A DNA stretch of 38,993 nucleotides from Pseudobacteriovorax antillogorgiicola (GTDB lineage Bacteria; Bdellovibrionota_B; Oligoflexia; Oligoflexales; RGVZ01). A program made the translations under genes and the position numbers. The notes below the pieces were generated by a model. It made no database searches and had not been told where the DNA came from. It saw only the letters and a program-made list of their open reading frames with translations. Positions 9,322-16,269 of this stretch are shown here, one piece after another. The stretch covers positions 1-38,993 of the forward strand of contig CAMBEK010000017.1 in the NCBI GenBank assembly GCA_945865565.1, written 5' to 3'. Positions within the stretch are counted from its first letter, which is position 1, and each line of letters opens with the position of its first letter.

Positions 9322-10299
9322 CTATAGCTTGTCTAGGTTCAGGACAAGCCCATCGTAGCCCATGACAAGCTTGGGACCCGCAGCGCCGCGGGCCTTCCAA
9401 GCTTCCGCGTACTCGGGGCTGTTGGCGGCAAGAAAATCCCCGGCTTCCTGGAGCATGGAACGCAGCTTGTGGGGGGCTGCCCACGGATCATGGTGGACAA
9501 AGGCGATGGTTCGGACGCCCTCTCTCAGTGCCAGTTCCGTTCCAATAATCGGCGTGCAATGGCCCCAATCGAATCGACTTTCCAGTTCGACGCGGTCGTA
9601 TTGGGAGTCGAAGATCAGCAGGTCCAGATTCTGAAAATAGGGTAGGTCTTTCCCAAGTTCTTTGGCCGTTCTACGCTTGAACTCCCCGTCCACAGCCACG
9701 CTGACCGAATGGCCGCCCTGCTCGACCCGGTAGCCGAAGCAGCCTCCCGGATGGTCCAAGGTGAAGGCGGTGATGGATAGTGGTCCAAGTTTGAATTTTT
9801 CATAGATCTTGTGCTGGTGGAATTCAACGGATCCCTTGAGCTGGTCCCATTTTAAGGGAAAATTGATGCCATTGAACTTGATCTTGACGTATTCAGGAGC
9901 GTTTTTGTGAATGTGGTGGATGTGAATTTTGGAACCTTCCTGATGCAGGGGCAAAAAGAAGGGTAGACCAATCAGGTGATCCCAGTGCATGTGGGTCAAA
10001 AGGATGTGGAACTCCTTCCGGCCGCGCTGCAGTGCCAAGGTGCCGGCTTCGCGCAGTCCAGAACCCATGTCCACATAAACGGACTGCCCTGCGGCCGAGA
10101 TTTCGGTGCACATCGTAGCGCCCCCGAAAGATAGGGGGTGCCCAAGTTGGCCGTCATGGATGGCTTTGGAAAAGCCATCGATTGTTGAAATACCTTTTGA
10201 TTTCGCCTGGTTAATGGCTTCTTGAAGGATGGTTGTAAATTCGCTGTCGGGCATGGTCCTGGGTATCGACCCACGTGTGCCCCATAGAGTGACTTCCAC
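9322..10299 (-). CDS. MBL-fold metallo-hydrolase (cyclic phosphodiesterase/RNase Z-like branch)
   Basis: This 325-residue metallo-beta-lactamase-fold enzyme opens with LWGTRGSIP. It has the metal motif THMHWDHLIG (His103, His105, Asp107, His108) and later ligand segments FTLDHPGGCFGYR, IFDSQYD and FVHHDP. The opening and the ligand set resemble phosphoribosyl 1,2-cyclic phosphate phosphodiesterase-like and RNase Z-like MBL proteins; the substrate is unknown. An insertion of ~35 residues between the first strand and FGGATMCTEI enlarges the N-terminal region. The GTG start at 10299 is preceded by AGGGG about 6 nt away. It is the first gene of the minus-strand directon and is divergent from rpsP across a 168-bp gap, in which I identified no convincing promoter hexamers. 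Confidence 0.85.
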   Translation of the reverse strand: MEVTLWGTRGSIPRTMPDSEFTTILQEAINQAKSKGISTIDGFSKAIHDGQLGHPLSFGGATMCTEISAAGQSVYVDMGSGLREAGTLALQRGRKEFHILLTHMHWDHLIGLPFFLPLHQEGSKIHIHHIHKNAPEYVKIKFNGINFPLKWDQLKGSVEFHQHKIYEKFKLGPLSITAFTLDHPGGCFGYRVEQGGHSVSVAVDGEFKRRTAKELGKDLPYFQNLDLLIFDSQYDRVELESRFDWGHCTPIIGTELALREGVRTIAFVHHDPWAAPHKLRSMLQEAGDFLAANSPEYAEAWKARGAAGPKLVMGYDGLVLNLDKL

Positions 10300-10467
10300 C
10301 AGAACCCCTTCGGTTGCTCAAGTTAGCGATATCCTTGATGGTATCATGCAGGCAATCTTTTCAGAAGAATCCTGTCGCAACCGTTCGTTCCCTGTGCTAT
10401 CTCACTGGGCTTCCGGCGGGTCCGGAGTTTGGTTTAATTTGTTATTTGACTGTTTTTTGGAGGAATC

Positions 10468-10755
10468 ATGGCCGTTTGCGTCCGTCTTCAGCGCCATGGG
10501 AACAAGCACCGTCCCTTCTACCACATCGTCGCCACCGACTCTCGCAAGAAGCTGGGTGGAGAGGTCCTTGAACGCCTGGGTCACTACGATCCGGCTAGCG
10601 AATTATCCACGATCGTCGTCGATGAAGCCCGTATCCGCTTCTGGTACGAAAGAGGGGCAGAGCTGACCAGCACCGTCGCCAAGATCGCTAAAATTCAGAA
10701 GATCAAGCTTGAACGCGCAAAAACCCACACGGCTCGCCCCAAAAAAGCCAAGTAA
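10468..10755 (+). CDS. rpsP: 30S ribosomal protein S16
   Basis: This 95-residue protein is immediately recognisable as bS16: VRLQRHGNKHRPFYHIVATD at the N-terminus, the LGHYDP motif, then a short Lys-rich tail. S16 binds 16S rRNA and promotes 30S assembly. The ATG at 10468 has an excellent GGAGG 5 nt upstream. It is the first gene of rpsP-rimM-trmD, a common ribosome-maturation operon. The usual upstream ffh gene is absent; a divergent MBL-fold hydrolase is there instead. Confidence 0.97.
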   Translation: MAVCVRLQRHGNKHRPFYHIVATDSRKKLGGEVLERLGHYDPASELSTIVVDEARIRFWYERGAELTSTVAKIAKIQKIKLERAKTHTARPKKAK

Positions 10756-10771
10756 TCCGTCACAGGATTCC

Positions 10772-11311
10772 TTGGCAGGCAAAGACGACCGTTGGCTCTT
10801 GATTGGTGCCGTTGGCAAACCTCATGGTTTGCGCGGCGCCTTTTTTGTTTCCGGAAGATCTGAGCCACTGCCAAAGGGTTGCAAGCAGGCTGTTGTTGGC
10901 GATTCTCCATCGACGGGAGCCGTGCATCGGGTGGCCGCGGATTCGTTGTTGCAGGATCGCCCCGTCATGGCTTTCGCTGATGTTCCTGATCGAACTGCAA
11001 TTGAACTCCTGCGCGGCATGAAGGTTTGGATTCCCCGCGATAGTGTTCCGGTCGATGAATCGGCAGAATACCTTTGGTCAGATGTGCTGGGTTCAGAAGT
11101 TTTCGATGCGGCAGGCGTATGCCTTGGCCGGGTCGTAGACATGACCAACTACGGAGCGAGCGACATAGCGGTCATCGAGGACAGTCAAGGCGCGCGATTG
11201 GATATGGCCTTTGTCGATGTCTATGTGGATATGTCATTCCGTGGTGCAGACAAGCGTATCAACCTTCTCGTAGAATCTTCCGTTTTTGCAGAATTTTGGG
11301 TGAAACCCTGA
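10772..11311 (+). CDS. rimM: 16S rRNA processing protein RimM
   Basis: RimM assists 30S head assembly by binding S19. The N-terminal barrel begins LLIGAVGKPHGLRGAFFVSG, the RimM signature. A PRC-barrel-like second half contains SDVLGSEVFDAAGVCLGRVV and VIEDSQGARLDMAFVD. There is no ATG. TTG at 10772 (AGGA 4 nt upstream) gives 179 residues, the usual size, starting 16 nt after rpsP ends. An in-frame TTG at 10709, inside rpsP, would add 21 residues and is less likely. The start is therefore uncertain although the gene is not. trmD follows 2 nt after the stop. Confidence 0.92.
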   Translation: MAGKDDRWLLIGAVGKPHGLRGAFFVSGRSEPLPKGCKQAVVGDSPSTGAVHRVAADSLLQDRPVMAFADVPDRTAIELLRGMKVWIPRDSVPVDESAEYLWSDVLGSEVFDAAGVCLGRVVDMTNYGASDIAVIEDSQGARLDMAFVDVYVDMSFRGADKRINLLVESSVFAEFWVKP

Positions 11312-11313
11312 TC

Positions 11314-12012
11314 ATGCATTCCATTTCTATCATCAGTATTCATCCCCGTTTCATTGCCTCGTATTCTGAATTCGGTGCCTTGCGTGCCGCAATCGCAGCG
11401 TCTTCTTTGGATTTTCGCAGCGTAGATTTGCGAGACTTTGCCATCGACCGGCATGCCAGCGTCGATGAGGCTCCTTATGGCGGCGGCGACGGTATGGTCA
11501 TGCGTCCCGATGTTTTAGCCAAGGCCATCGCGGGTCAAATTCCAGCAGATGGTGACCATTCATCGCTTCATGTAATTTCAACAGCTCCGGGCGCGAAACC
11601 ATGGACCCAAGCTGATGCCCTGAGACTGTCGGCTATAAAAAAAAATCTGGTGTTTATCTGTGGGCGATTCGCTGGCCTTGATCAGCGGTTCATCGATCTT
11701 CATGTCGATGAGGAGTTTTCCATCGGAGACTTTGTGGTTTCAGGTGGGGAACTTCCTGTCATGGCCATGGTAGATAGCCTGGTTCGAATGCTGCCAGGGG
11801 CTTTGGGCAATCCGGCCAGCGCACGTGATGATTCCTTTGCAGAGGGAATGGGTGGGCTCCTTGAGTATCCGCTCTACACCCGGCCTGCCGTGTATGAAGG
11901 CGTCAAGGTTCCGGATGTCCTGATGTCGGGTGATCACAAGGCAATCCAGAAATGGCGCGCTGATCAGGCCGTCGCACGAACACGACGTCTTCGGCCCGAT
12001 CTTCTGAAATAA
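11314..12012 (+). CDS. trmD: tRNA (guanine-N1)-methyltransferase TrmD
   Basis: TrmD methylates G37 of tRNAs with a purine at position 36, using SAM bound in a trefoil knot. The 232 residues show the expected motifs in order: ISIHPRF, the substrate loop DEAPYGGGDGMVMRPD, VFICGRFAGLDQRF, and the knot segment IGDFVVSGGELPVMAMVDS followed by LPGALGN. The ATG at 11314 lies 2 nt after the rimM stop. The gene ends 7 nt before the stop of the convergent methyltransferase gene, so there is no intergenic terminator. rplS, which usually follows trmD, is absent. Confidence 0.96.
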   Translation: MHSISIISIHPRFIASYSEFGALRAAIAASSLDFRSVDLRDFAIDRHASVDEAPYGGGDGMVMRPDVLAKAIAGQIPADGDHSSLHVISTAPGAKPWTQADALRLSAIKKNLVFICGRFAGLDQRFIDLHVDEEFSIGDFVVSGGELPVMAMVDSLVRMLPGALGNPASARDDSFAEGMGGLLEYPLYTRPAVYEGVKVPDVLMSGDHKAIQKWRADQAVARTRRLRPDLLK

Positions 12013-12019
12013 ATGACGA

Positions 12020-13375
12020 TTAGCTGCAGGATGATGAGGACACGAGTCCTGCGTCCAATTTTCTGACGGCTACCGCGTGCGGCCCGTGGTCGTCTGTTTG
12101 TGCGAGCGGCACGTGGTGTGGAATATCGGGTGGCGACATCTGGTCTTCCCGGGGTGCTGCCGCGATTTTTGCGTTTTCTGGGTCGAGTTGATCTGGAAGG
12201 ATGGCCCCCAAGCGTGCCAGACGCTGCAGAGTGCGATGATTTTTGCCCCAAGCAGAAGGCACCAGTTTGCGTGCATCAATAAACGCATGCCAGATTTGCA
12301 TCTTGCGCGCCGTTGAAAGGTCCCTGGTTTCTTCAAAATCAAACCAGATGTGCGGTGGTCCCATGAATTTAAGTCGCGTCAGGTGTTCCGCGCTTCGAGT
12401 CACCGTCGATACAAGTGCGTGGGTGCCTGGCTTGGGTGGCTTGGTCCAAATCAATTCCAAATTGCCCTCAAGCCGCCTGTCGGCAGCCCTGATGGTCAAT
12501 TCATAGTCCCAATCAAGTTTGCTGCCGCCAGCCAAAAGCGGATTAGGCAGGTCGTCAAGTTCGCCATACCGGTCATAGATTCCCGTCAGCCTAAGTCCTG
12601 CAGATGAAAACAGTTCAAACCAGCGTGAAATTGGCCAACGCAATTCCCGGGGATGTAGAAACGTATCGGCCACACGTGCAGGGTTTCCCATCGTGCTGGA
12701 CCCGAGGGCACGCATCCTGTTGCCAAGAAGAGGTGAACGCACCGCAAATCGGTCGAGGATTTCGCGGCACTTTTTTACCGCTTTTAACGGGTCATTGTTG
12801 TGAATGCTGAGGCCAATTTCCTCAAAGTAGTCCTGCAGGGCATGGATCCAATCCCGCGCGGGTGAATTGTAAACCATCACCCTCAATGTCCCGCCCGGTG
12901 CCAACTGGCGTGCCATTCCCTCCACAGCGGGAGCCGGGTCGCTCATGTGGTGCAACATGCCGAAGGTTTCAATGTGCGCAAAGGTCCGGGTCTCGGCGCC
13001 GCAACGATCCAAAAAAGAGACGATGTCCGTCTCGTGAAATTCCGATTTCCCGCGGGTGAGCATGGTTCTGAATCGGGCGCGACGCAGGCTCCGACCGGAC
13101 AGATCTATATTTACGACCGTCGCGTCCAATGGTTCCCACTTGCGTATGATATAGGGCAGGATTTCGCCGCAACCGGCAACCAGCACATCTCCTCGGGGAG
13201 CATTTTGCTGGCTCTTTCCATTTCGAGCTTGGGCGGCAAGGCGTCCCGAAAAGAAAGATGAGGTTAAAAACCCGTCTTGCCAGCGTGGGCGCGCCAGCAG
13301 CGGGTAATTTGGATACGGAAAGCGGTTGTAAAATTTTGCAACCGCTTCATTTTTATCTATCAACACCCCATCCAA
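12020..13375 (-). CDS. Class I SAM-dependent methyltransferase with long C-terminal extension
   Basis: This is a protein of ~451 residues. The N-terminus contains FYNRFPYPNYP, a short Tyr-Pro motif often found ahead of methyltransferase domains. Residues ~60-200 form a class I SAM-binding fold: DVLVAGCGEILPYI (motif I), VVNIDLSGRSLRRAR (acidic motif II), HIETFGMLHHMSDP and APGGTLRVMVYN. The remaining ~250 residues are not assigned; the end is Ser-rich. The substrate is unknown. No ATG exists near the start; TTG at 13375, GTG at 13366 and TTG at 13363 are all possible, none with a clear Shine-Dalgarno. The first ~60 nt contain a 28-nt palindrome (separate entry). The gene is divergent from the M13 peptidase. 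Confidence 0.8.
   Translation of the reverse strand: MDGVLIDKNEAVAKFYNRFPYPNYPLLARPRWQDGFLTSSFFSGRLAAQARNGKSQQNAPRGDVLVAGCGEILPYIIRKWEPLDATVVNIDLSGRSLRRARFRTMLTRGKSEFHETDIVSFLDRCGAETRTFAHIETFGMLHHMSDPAPAVEGMARQLAPGGTLRVMVYNSPARDWIHALQDYFEEIGLSIHNNDPLKAVKKCREILDRFAVRSPLLGNRMRALGSSTMGNPARVADTFLHPRELRWPISRWFELFSSAGLRLTGIYDRYGELDDLPNPLLAGGSKLDWDYELTIRAADRRLEGNLELIWTKPPKPGTHALVSTVTRSAEHLTRLKFMGPPHIWFDFEETRDLSTARKMQIWHAFIDARKLVPSAWGKNHRTLQRLARLGAILPDQLDPENAKIAAAPREDQMSPPDIPHHVPLAQTDDHGPHAVAVRKLDAGLVSSSSCS
12026..12062 (+). terminator. Weak terminator-like hairpin after trmD
   Basis: On the plus strand just past trmD, GCAGGA at 12026-12031 can pair with TCCTGC at 12047-12052, or AGGAC at 12037-12041 with GTCCT at 12046-12050. 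AATTTT follows at 12057-12062. It lies within the 3' coding end of the convergent methyltransferase gene. The stem is short and the U-tract poor, so it would be at best a partial terminator for rpsP-rimM-trmD. Confidence 0.3.
13320..13347. repeat. 28-nt near-perfect palindrome at the methyltransferase 5' end
   Basis: The arms 13320-13333 and 13334-13347 are inverted copies, with the outer stem AAGCGGTTG/CAACCGCTT and an AAAATTTT centre. Of the 14 pairs only one (T13329/G13338) is not Watson-Crick. It falls within codons ~10-19 of the minus-strand methyltransferase gene. Read on the plus strand it is followed by CATTTTTAT, so it resembles an intrinsic terminator. It could equally be a dimeric-regulator operator or an mRNA hairpin limiting methyltransferase translation. 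Confidence 0.55.
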
Positions 13376-13505
13376 GGGCGCACCCCATTGCTAACGTGAC
13401 CAGTGTTCGTGATTTAACTTCCGAATCTTATTGCATTTCGATGCGTATGGCCAAAAAATCATCCACATGAACCTAAGACGTCCCAGAGATTGCGGAGAAA
13501 CCATC

Positions 13506-15545
13506 ATGAAAACCTCGAAATTGCATTTGATTGGCAGATATTTCGCAATGGCGGCTGTCATTGCAACCAGCTTTGCCGCAGCCCGTCCTTTCGTCGCCAT
13601 GGGCGCAGGCCACCAAAAAAAATCCAGCAAGATTCCTGAACGCCGCGAGTTTCCCATAAACAAGTCGATCAATGCCTGTACTGATTTTTATGAATACGCA
13701 TGTTCAGAGGTCATTGATGCATTTGAATTACGGCCGGACCGGTCGCGCCATATCTTTTCCTTTAACGATTCGAGCGAACGGTTGTTGGACAAAAAGAAAA
13801 AATATCTTTCTGGACTGCTGGTCGAGAAGCGCAAGCTTGACGGCCGGGAAAAGGATTTGCGGGATAATTACCAGGCCTGCATGGACAAGGGCGGCAGTAA
13901 AAAAGATGAAACTTCGATTCTTGAAAGGACACTGAAGGAAATCGATACCTTGAAAACTCCAGCCGCGGTTGCCGGGTGGGTGGGTGCCCGACTAGATAGC
14001 GGTGAGTTCAGTGGGTTTGAGATGGACGCCATCGCCAATCAGGATGATCCAACCAGGGAAGATTTTGTGGTTTTGGCGGGAATGAAAACCCTTCCAGAGC
14101 GCAGCTATTACGATAAGGCTGACGTGGTGAAAGATCTCGAGTCTGTCATCTCTGATTTTTTCGCTACCATCAAGCTGCCCGATGCAAAGAAACGGGCAGC
14201 ACGCGTTGTCGCCTTTGAAAAATCGTTTGCCCAGACTTTTCCCTTGCCGGCAGAGATGCGAGAACTTTTTAGTAGCAAGCGTTACATCGACAAGAAGGCG
14301 TTCGCTGCCCGTCATCCGCATATTGCTTTAAGCCCGGCGTTAAACAAAGTGCCAGACGAAACCCTTTTGCGCGACATTGCGCCTGACAACTTTGCCTGGA
14401 TCGATCAGCAGTTTGCCAGTGGGGACATTGAAACCTTGAAGGATTTTTATCGGTGGCATGCGGTCTCAGGGATAATGGACGATGCTTATCCTGAATTTTT
14501 CAAAAAATCGTTTGAATTCAATCGCAAGCATTTGGGTGGGGCAGACAAACGTGCGCCCCGCGATGAGCGCTGCGCTCAATTGGTGATCAACCAGTTTGGC
14601 AAGGAGCTTGATTCAGTATTGATTGACCGTGTGTTCCCGGATTTTCCAACCGAGAAATTCATTGCTCTTGCGGAAAAAGTTCGTGTGGAGATCATTCGCG
14701 GCTTGGAGCAAAACACTTGGCTCGATTCTCAAGGTCGTAAAGGCGCAATTGAAAAAATCAGAACAGCGAAGCTGCAGCTGGTGAAACCTAAGAACGAAGA
14801 GGAATGGGATTTTAACCCATCGGTCAAGTATTCGTCCGTGGCCCGCCATTCAAACGGTTTCAGCCTTGGGCGGGCATTGACGGGCCGGATGTTTGAACGT
14901 CTTGCGAAACCCCGCAATCGCGATCGTTGGAGCATGTCGCCTTTAACTGTAAATGCTTATTACTCGCCCTCAGACAACAAGTTCGTGATGCCCCTTGGGA
15001 TTTTGCAATACCCATTTTACGATCACAAGGCTCCGGATCATGTGAACCTCGGTGCCGTTGGTGCCGTGATCGGGCATGAGCTTGGGCATGGCATCGACGA
15101 CAAGGGTTCGAAGTTCGATAATGAGGGTCGGCTGAAGCAGTGGATGAGTGAATCTGATTTAGTAGAGTTCAAAAAGCGTACGGAAGGTCTCGTCAATCAG
15201 TTCAATGCGATCGGTCACAACGGTAAACTGACGTTGGGTGAGAATATCGGGGATCTCGTTGGTTTGACTTTTGGTTACAAAACGGCCTTCAGCACAGCTA
15301 GCGGATCGGAAGTCATTCCGCCAAATTCGGCCAAGCGGGATTTTTTCATCCAATATGCTCGCGTGTGGTGCGGTGTGGTCCGTCCAAAAATGGCGGAACT
15401 GATGTTGAAGACGGACCCTCATTCGGCCGTAAAGGCTCGAGTCAATGAGCAGGTGAAGCACCAGTTGGGATTCAAACAGGCATTTTCTTGTAGCGATTCC
15501 GACAAAATGGTTTTGAGAGAAGAGCAGCGTATTTCAGTGTGGTAA
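13506..15545 (+). CDS. Secreted M13-family zinc metallopeptidase (PepO/neprilysin-like)
   Basis: This 679-residue M13 endopeptidase begins with a Sec signal peptide (MKTSKLHLIGRYFAM, hydrophobic to ~AAARPFVAMGAG). The mature protein starts with the family's DFYEYACS element. The catalytic domain carries the zinc site HELGH (His524, Glu525, His528) and ENIGD (Glu579 as third ligand, Asp583). It ends with the substrate-binding arrangement RVWCGVV and the HSAVKARVN motif. M13 enzymes cleave peptides on the amino side of hydrophobic residues. ATG at 13506 is preferred over upstream in-frame codons because GGAG precedes it by about 10 nt and the signal peptide begins there. No lipobox is present, so it is probably periplasmic or secreted. 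Confidence 0.93.
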   Translation: MKTSKLHLIGRYFAMAAVIATSFAAARPFVAMGAGHQKKSSKIPERREFPINKSINACTDFYEYACSEVIDAFELRPDRSRHIFSFNDSSERLLDKKKKYLSGLLVEKRKLDGREKDLRDNYQACMDKGGSKKDETSILERTLKEIDTLKTPAAVAGWVGARLDSGEFSGFEMDAIANQDDPTREDFVVLAGMKTLPERSYYDKADVVKDLESVISDFFATIKLPDAKKRAARVVAFEKSFAQTFPLPAEMRELFSSKRYIDKKAFAARHPHIALSPALNKVPDETLLRDIAPDNFAWIDQQFASGDIETLKDFYRWHAVSGIMDDAYPEFFKKSFEFNRKHLGGADKRAPRDERCAQLVINQFGKELDSVLIDRVFPDFPTEKFIALAEKVRVEIIRGLEQNTWLDSQGRKGAIEKIRTAKLQLVKPKNEEEWDFNPSVKYSSVARHSNGFSLGRALTGRMFERLAKPRNRDRWSMSPLTVNAYYSPSDNKFVMPLGILQYPFYDHKAPDHVNLGAVGAVIGHELGHGIDDKGSKFDNEGRLKQWMSESDLVEFKKRTEGLVNQFNAIGHNGKLTLGENIGDLVGLTFGYKTAFSTASGSEVIPPNSAKRDFFIQYARVWCGVVRPKMAELMLKTDPHSAVKARVNEQVKHQLGFKQAFSCSDSDKMVLREEQRISVW

Positions 15546-15567
15546 CTTAACACCGCAGGAGCCGTCA

Positions 15568-16269
15568 TTGATCCAGACTTTATTTAAATCACTTCGTGGT
15601 ACGGACTGGGAACTTCTCACAGGCTTTGTCTCCCCGGCCTTTTTCGATGTCGTTCCAACGATTGGGATGGCGCGTGTTTTCGCTCGCATTATGAAGGATT
15701 ATGCGAGTCCTGGGGAGTTCGAGAAGGCGTTGAGAAAGGCGAAAAAAGCACTGCCAAAAATTCCAGATGGTCTGGGTCAGGATCCAGCGGCCCAAGGGCG
15801 TGCTGTGTTGGAGTTATATTTCCGGCAAATTTTTGATTTTGACTCGGCCGTGTTGGATTTGCGGTCCAGTGCTTTTGATTTCAAGGGTGACAAGGTGGTG
15901 TGGAAACCGAAACCACTTTTTTACGTCTGGGATCAGGAATTTGTTTTGGCGATGCGCCAGTTGTATCGGGGTTTCTATCGTAACGATGAAGTTGAGTATA
16001 TCGCTGGCCTTGAAGCGCTTGACTTGGGTCATGCCAAGGAGACCTTTAAAGCCCATTTTGGCGAAGGGGATCAGAGTTCGATGAAGTTCACTCTGGCAGC
16101 CTTCAAAAAGTCTTTTCAGTCCATTTTTGAATCCTGCAAGAAGAACAAGACGCGATTGCATCCCGACTTTTTTGCCTTGGGTGCCTATTTGCTGTGCCTG
16201 TACGAACATCTTGAGGCCCTCGATGTTCCACTCGATGTAAGGGGAGCCTTCGATGCCGTTGTCGACTGA
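15568..16269 (+). CDS. Conserved-looking protein of unknown function
   Basis: This 233-residue, probably cytoplasmic protein has no signal peptide or membrane segment. It is rich in aromatic and charged residues, for example YFRQIFDFDSAVLDLRSSAF and LAMRQLYRGFYRNDEVEYIA, and appears mostly helical. No family or catalytic motif is recognised. It starts with TTG at 15568, preceded by AGGAG about 8 nt upstream, 22 nt after the M13 peptidase gene. Its last 17 nt overlap the start of the SDR-GPx gene, so it belongs to that operon. The coding call rests on good length, a Shine-Dalgarno site and tight packing. Confidence 0.75.
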   Translation: MIQTLFKSLRGTDWELLTGFVSPAFFDVVPTIGMARVFARIMKDYASPGEFEKALRKAKKALPKIPDGLGQDPAAQGRAVLELYFRQIFDFDSAVLDLRSSAFDFKGDKVVWKPKPLFYVWDQEFVLAMRQLYRGFYRNDEVEYIAGLEALDLGHAKETFKAHFGEGDQSSMKFTLAAFKKSFQSIFESCKKNKTRLHPDFFALGAYLLCLYEHLEALDVPLDVRGAFDAVVD

